Source: Gilvimarinus gilvus
GTDB lineage: Bacteria > Pseudomonadota > Gammaproteobacteria > Pseudomonadales > Cellvibrionaceae
Reading direction: 5' to 3'
Assembly (NCBI RefSeq): GCF_030518155.1
Contig: NZ_JAULRU010000514.1
Location: 78,867 to 142,866 of the forward strand
DNA: 64,000 nt
Shown here one piece after another: positions 61,264 through 64,000 of the stretch. The first letter of the stretch is position 1, and every line of letters starts with the position of its first letter. The notes under the pieces are model-generated. The model ran no database searches. It was not told the DNA's origin and saw nothing but the letters and a program-made list of their open reading frames with translations. Position numbers and translations under genes: made by a program.

Positions 61264-61281
61264 ATTGACAGCGCTGTCAAT
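61264..61281. promoter_or_regulatory. LacI-family-type palindromic operator
   Basis: ATTGACAGCGCTGTCAAT is a perfect 18-bp palindrome with the central CG-rich step typical of LacI/GalR regulators (TTGACA-GCGC-TGTCAA). It lies 114 bases before glk and 81 bases before the GH3 gene, suiting joint control by a beta-glucoside-responsive repressor not in the window. Confidence 0.65.
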
Positions 61282-61361
61282 AATGGTGTAGTTTGCCCTG
61301 CAATTCGCTATGCTTGTGAGTACGAGATGCAAGCTTTGTAAACAGAAAACCCCTACGACGA

Positions 61362-63842
61362 ATGACCCCGGAGGAAAGCGTGGCCTGGCCTAAAGTCACA
61401 AGTGTGGTAAGTACCGATGCCGAGATTGAAACTCGCATAGATGAGATTCTGGCGCAAATGAGCGTCGAAGAAAAAGTGGGCCAGATGATACAACCTGAAA
61501 TCAAACAGGTGACGGCGCAAGATATCAAGCAATACCACATTGGCTCTGTGCTGAACGGTGGTGGCTCGGTACCCAACAATGACCGCTACGCTAAGGCGGC
61601 CGAGTGGGTGGCTTTAGCGGACACATTTTTTGAGGCCGCTGCCGACTGCTCTGACGGCAAGGTATACGTACCCATGATGTGGGGCACTGATGCCGTGCAC
61701 GGTGTTGGTAACGTGGTCGGCGCCACCTTATTTCCCCATAACATTGCACTTGGTGCTACTGGCAACCCGGACCTTATCCGTCAGATTGGCGAAGTCACTG
61801 CCCGCGAAATCGCGGCTATTGGGATTGATTGGGATTTCTCACCCACGGTTGCAGTCGCCCGCGACGACCGTTGGGGGCGTACCTATGAATCTTATTCCGA
61901 AGACCCTGAAATCGTTCGTGCTTACGCCGGAAAAATGGTTGAAGGCCTGCAAGGCGCCGGTAATACTGACGAATTTTTAAACGAGCAGCATGTCATTGCC
62001 ACCGCTAAACATTTTATTGGCGATGGCGGCACCATTAATGGTATTGACCGTGGCGACTGCATGGACAACGAAGAAGACTTGTGTCGTATTCACGGTGCCG
62101 GTTACATCAGCGCGATTGAGGCCGGTGTGCAAAGTGTTATGGCTTCGTTTAACAGCTGGCACGGCGAAAAATTACACGGTCACAAACACTTATTAACCAC
62201 AGTGTTGAAAGAGTCCATGGGCTTCGATGGCCTGGTGGTAGGTGACTGGAATGGCCATGGCTTTATTGAGGGAGCCAGCGTACTGGATTGTCCGCAGGCA
62301 ATTAATGCCGGCCTCGACATTTTTATGGTGCCAGATCCAGACTGGAAGGTATTGTTCGATAATACCGTGGCGCAAATCAATTCAGGTGTTATTCCCCTGC
62401 AGCGGGCGAATGATGCCGTGCGCCGGATATTGCGCGTCAAATTGCGGGCGGGCTTATTTGAACGGGAGAAACCTTCCCAGCGCCCACTGGCAGGCCGCGA
62501 CGAATTGATCGGCGCACCTGAGCATCGCGCTGTCGCGCGTCAAGCGGTGCGCGAATCACTGGTTATGCTTAAAAATAAAAATAACCTATTACCTCTTAAA
62601 CCCAATCAACGCGTACTGGTGGCAGGCGAGGGCGCGGATAACCTGTCAAAACAGGCCGGTGGTTGGTCGGTAACCTGGCAAGGTACAGGTACCACGCGCA
62701 AAGACTTTCCAGGTTCTACGTCAATTCTCGAAGGTATTCAAAACGTGGTTGGTAGCGGCGGTGGTCAGGTTGAGTACAGCGCTGACGGCGAGTATACGGA
62801 AAAGCCCGATGTGGCCATTGTAGTGTGGGGCGAGGCGCCCTACGCCGAGATGCAGGGCGATGTGCAAAATCTACTGTACAAAGAGTCCGCCGGGCGTGAC
62901 TGGGAGCTTTTGAAAAAACTCAAGGCGCAGGGTATTCCAGTGGTCTCCCTGTTCCTCACCGGTCGCCCACTGTGGGTCAACCGCGAATTGAATGCATCTG
63001 ACGCGTTCGTGGTCATCTGGACGCCAGGTACCGAAGGTGCCGGTGTAGGCGATGTGATTTTTACCAGCGCGAGCGGTGAGGTGGCTCACCCAATGAAAGG
63101 TAAATTGACCTTCTCTTGGCCAGGTAGTCCTGATCAGGGGCCTTTAAACCGCGGTGATGCAGAATACGCCCCTCTGTTTGCTTATGGCTTTGGCCTGTCC
63201 TATGGCGAACCGGATACGCTGGATGATAACTTGCCGGAAGAGTTCGACGCCAGCTTCGAGGCCATGGATGAAATGCCGGTGTTTAATCGCCGCCCCATCG
63301 ACCCATTCGAAATTATTGTTGAGGGCTGCAAAAACGACCGCGCTACCATGGTTGGAAATGTCGTTGAGACCACCAGCATCACGGTTTCGGCGGTGGATCG
63401 CGAAGTGCAGGAGGACGCTCGTCGCGCCGTGTGGAACGGCCTGGGTGAGGGTTTTGTGGCCTTGAGTACCCGGGATCGGCAGGTAATGTTGGACTACCTG
63501 GAAAACGACGGTGCGTTGATTTTCGATCTCAAAGTCGATAGTGCGCCGTCGGCAGAGGTTGTTCTACGCTTGGGCTGCGGGCCCAACAGTAATTCGGATC
63601 TCAATATTACCGACACGATCAAGGATCTGGTGGGCAAAGACTGGATGCGGGTAACTGTACCCTTAAACTTGTTTCCGGACGTAGGTTCTGATTTTGGTTT
63701 GGTGCTGCCGCCAGAAGAGTTTTTCTATCGAATTCTAGAGCCCTTTACACTGGTAACTGAAGGCACCCTGGATTTGCGGTTTTCTTTTGTTCAAGTGCAA
63801 AAGTACTTGGCGGGTAAAGGCATTGAGGTAAGTAAGTCTTAA
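61362..63842 (+). CDS. Glycoside hydrolase family 3 exo-beta-glucosidase/glucanase
   Basis: An 826-residue enzyme expected to release glucose from beta-1,3/1,4-glucans or cello-oligosaccharides. The (beta/alpha)8 domain has EEKVGQMIQPEI, GTDAVHGVGNV, ATAKHFIGDGGT (the KH motif) and the nucleophile VVGDWNGHGF. The alpha/beta sandwich has RESLVMLKNKNNLLPL. A C-terminal ExoP-like galactose-binding domain follows (about 640-826). ATG 61362 is the first start in frame after a stop at 61317; no signal peptide appears, so the enzyme may be cytosolic or its start may be misread. Confidence 0.92.
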   Translation: MTPEESVAWPKVTSVVSTDAEIETRIDEILAQMSVEEKVGQMIQPEIKQVTAQDIKQYHIGSVLNGGGSVPNNDRYAKAAEWVALADTFFEAAADCSDGKVYVPMMWGTDAVHGVGNVVGATLFPHNIALGATGNPDLIRQIGEVTAREIAAIGIDWDFSPTVAVARDDRWGRTYESYSEDPEIVRAYAGKMVEGLQGAGNTDEFLNEQHVIATAKHFIGDGGTINGIDRGDCMDNEEDLCRIHGAGYISAIEAGVQSVMASFNSWHGEKLHGHKHLLTTVLKESMGFDGLVVGDWNGHGFIEGASVLDCPQAINAGLDIFMVPDPDWKVLFDNTVAQINSGVIPLQRANDAVRRILRVKLRAGLFEREKPSQRPLAGRDELIGAPEHRAVARQAVRESLVMLKNKNNLLPLKPNQRVLVAGEGADNLSKQAGGWSVTWQGTGTTRKDFPGSTSILEGIQNVVGSGGGQVEYSADGEYTEKPDVAIVVWGEAPYAEMQGDVQNLLYKESAGRDWELLKKLKAQGIPVVSLFLTGRPLWVNRELNASDAFVVIWTPGTEGAGVGDVIFTSASGEVAHPMKGKLTFSWPGSPDQGPLNRGDAEYAPLFAYGFGLSYGEPDTLDDNLPEEFDASFEAMDEMPVFNRRPIDPFEIIVEGCKNDRATMVGNVVETTSITVSAVDREVQEDARRAVWNGLGEGFVALSTRDRQVMLDYLENDGALIFDLKVDSAPSAEVVLRLGCGPNSNSDLNITDTIKDLVGKDWMRVTVPLNLFPDVGSDFGLVLPPEEFFYRILEPFTLVTEGTLDLRFSFVQVQKYLAGKGIEVSKS

Positions 63843-63896
63843 CATTTTGTTCACATTGTGCTTTTAATCAGCCTGCGGCAGTCGCCGTGGGCTTGA

Positions 63897-64000
63897 TTAA
63901 CCTTCCGAAATGGCTACCATAGCCTCGCTTACCACTTCCAGGCTGGCCCGTACTCGTCGTTGCCACTTTTCGATGGGTGGGCACACACCGTCAAAGTGGC
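63897..64000 (-). CDS. 3' end of a minus-strand gene, cut by window edge
   Basis: The minus strand from the edge reads HFDGVCPPIEKWQRRVRASL and continues EVVSEAMVAISEG to a TAA at 63897-63899, with no stop before it. The helical composition is plausible for a protein C-terminus, but 34 residues do not permit a family call. The stop is 57 bases from the GH3 stop (convergent), with an imperfect hairpin TTAATCAGCC/GGGCTTGATTAA (63866-63900) between and into it. Confidence 0.5.
   Translation of the reverse strand, partial: HFDGVCPPIEKWQRRVRASLEVVSEAMVAISEG

Overview
The window looks like chromosome from a marine or plant-associated gammaproteobacterium close to Cellvibrionaceae (Saccharophagus, Simiduia, Teredinibacter or Cellvibrio type). 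Three things point there: a large secreted pectate lyase built from modules joined by polyserine linkers, a GH3 glucosidase and glucokinase sharing a LacI-type operator, and a Pseudomonas-like gene order dksA-gluQ-cbrX-cbrA-cbrB-crcZ-pcnB-folK-panB. All calls are made by eye from motifs, gene order and hairpins; no database search was run.

Layout. 1-12.5 kb: 3' part of moeB, a DUF898 membrane protein with an M48 protease, a PfkB kinase, PBP1b with a TPR lipoprotein like LpoP, a 7-bp tandem repeat, and a CusBA-type copper/silver efflux pair. 12.5-20 kb: an accessory region of small plus-strand genes (higBA, a HEPN remnant, an S41 peptidase, a GNAT acetyltransferase, an NTF2-like protein and small membrane proteins) with attC-like sites between some of them and copies of a structured dispersed repeat. 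It reads as a decaying integron cassette cluster with no integrase in view; higB and the HEPN gene are both broken. 20-25 kb: a TonB-dependent receptor divergent from a phosphatase/nuclease-fold lipoprotein, with four half-sites at exact 11-bp spacing, as in a Pho box, between them. 24.8-28.9 kb: a 1362-residue pectate lyase with a PL1 domain at each end. 29-31 kb: a possible small RNA, tRNA-Pro(CGG) and an unrecognised membrane protein.

31-42.6 kb is the conserved core block: panB, a deoxynucleoside kinase, folK, pcnB, the Crc/Hfq-sequestering RNA crcZ with its sigma-54 promoter, cbrB, cbrA, a 56-residue cbrX, gluQ, dksA and divergent sfsA. 42.6-52.9 kb: Rieske protein, DegS-like protease, htpX, a candidate Fur-controlled small RNA, a double cyclic-nucleotide-domain protein, a TfoX C-domain protein, an M15 peptidase-MFS-HAD-cysE run, a protein sharing its N-terminal domain with the DUF898 protein, inorganic pyrophosphatase and a double FHA protein. 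53.5-57.4 kb: an MMPL/RND transporter, a NUC1-type nuclease and a small membrane protein. 57.6-59.8 kb: a tight four-gene operon joining a BLUF-like protein, a Ras-like GTPase and two roadblock proteins. 60.1-63.8 kb: glk and the GH3 enzyme. A truncated minus-strand gene reaches the right edge.

The signals most worth pursuing are the BLUF-like/GTPase/roadblock operon, the Fur-controlled small RNA, the cassette region with its covarying repeat elements, the Pho box, and the crcZ-cbrXAB locus.
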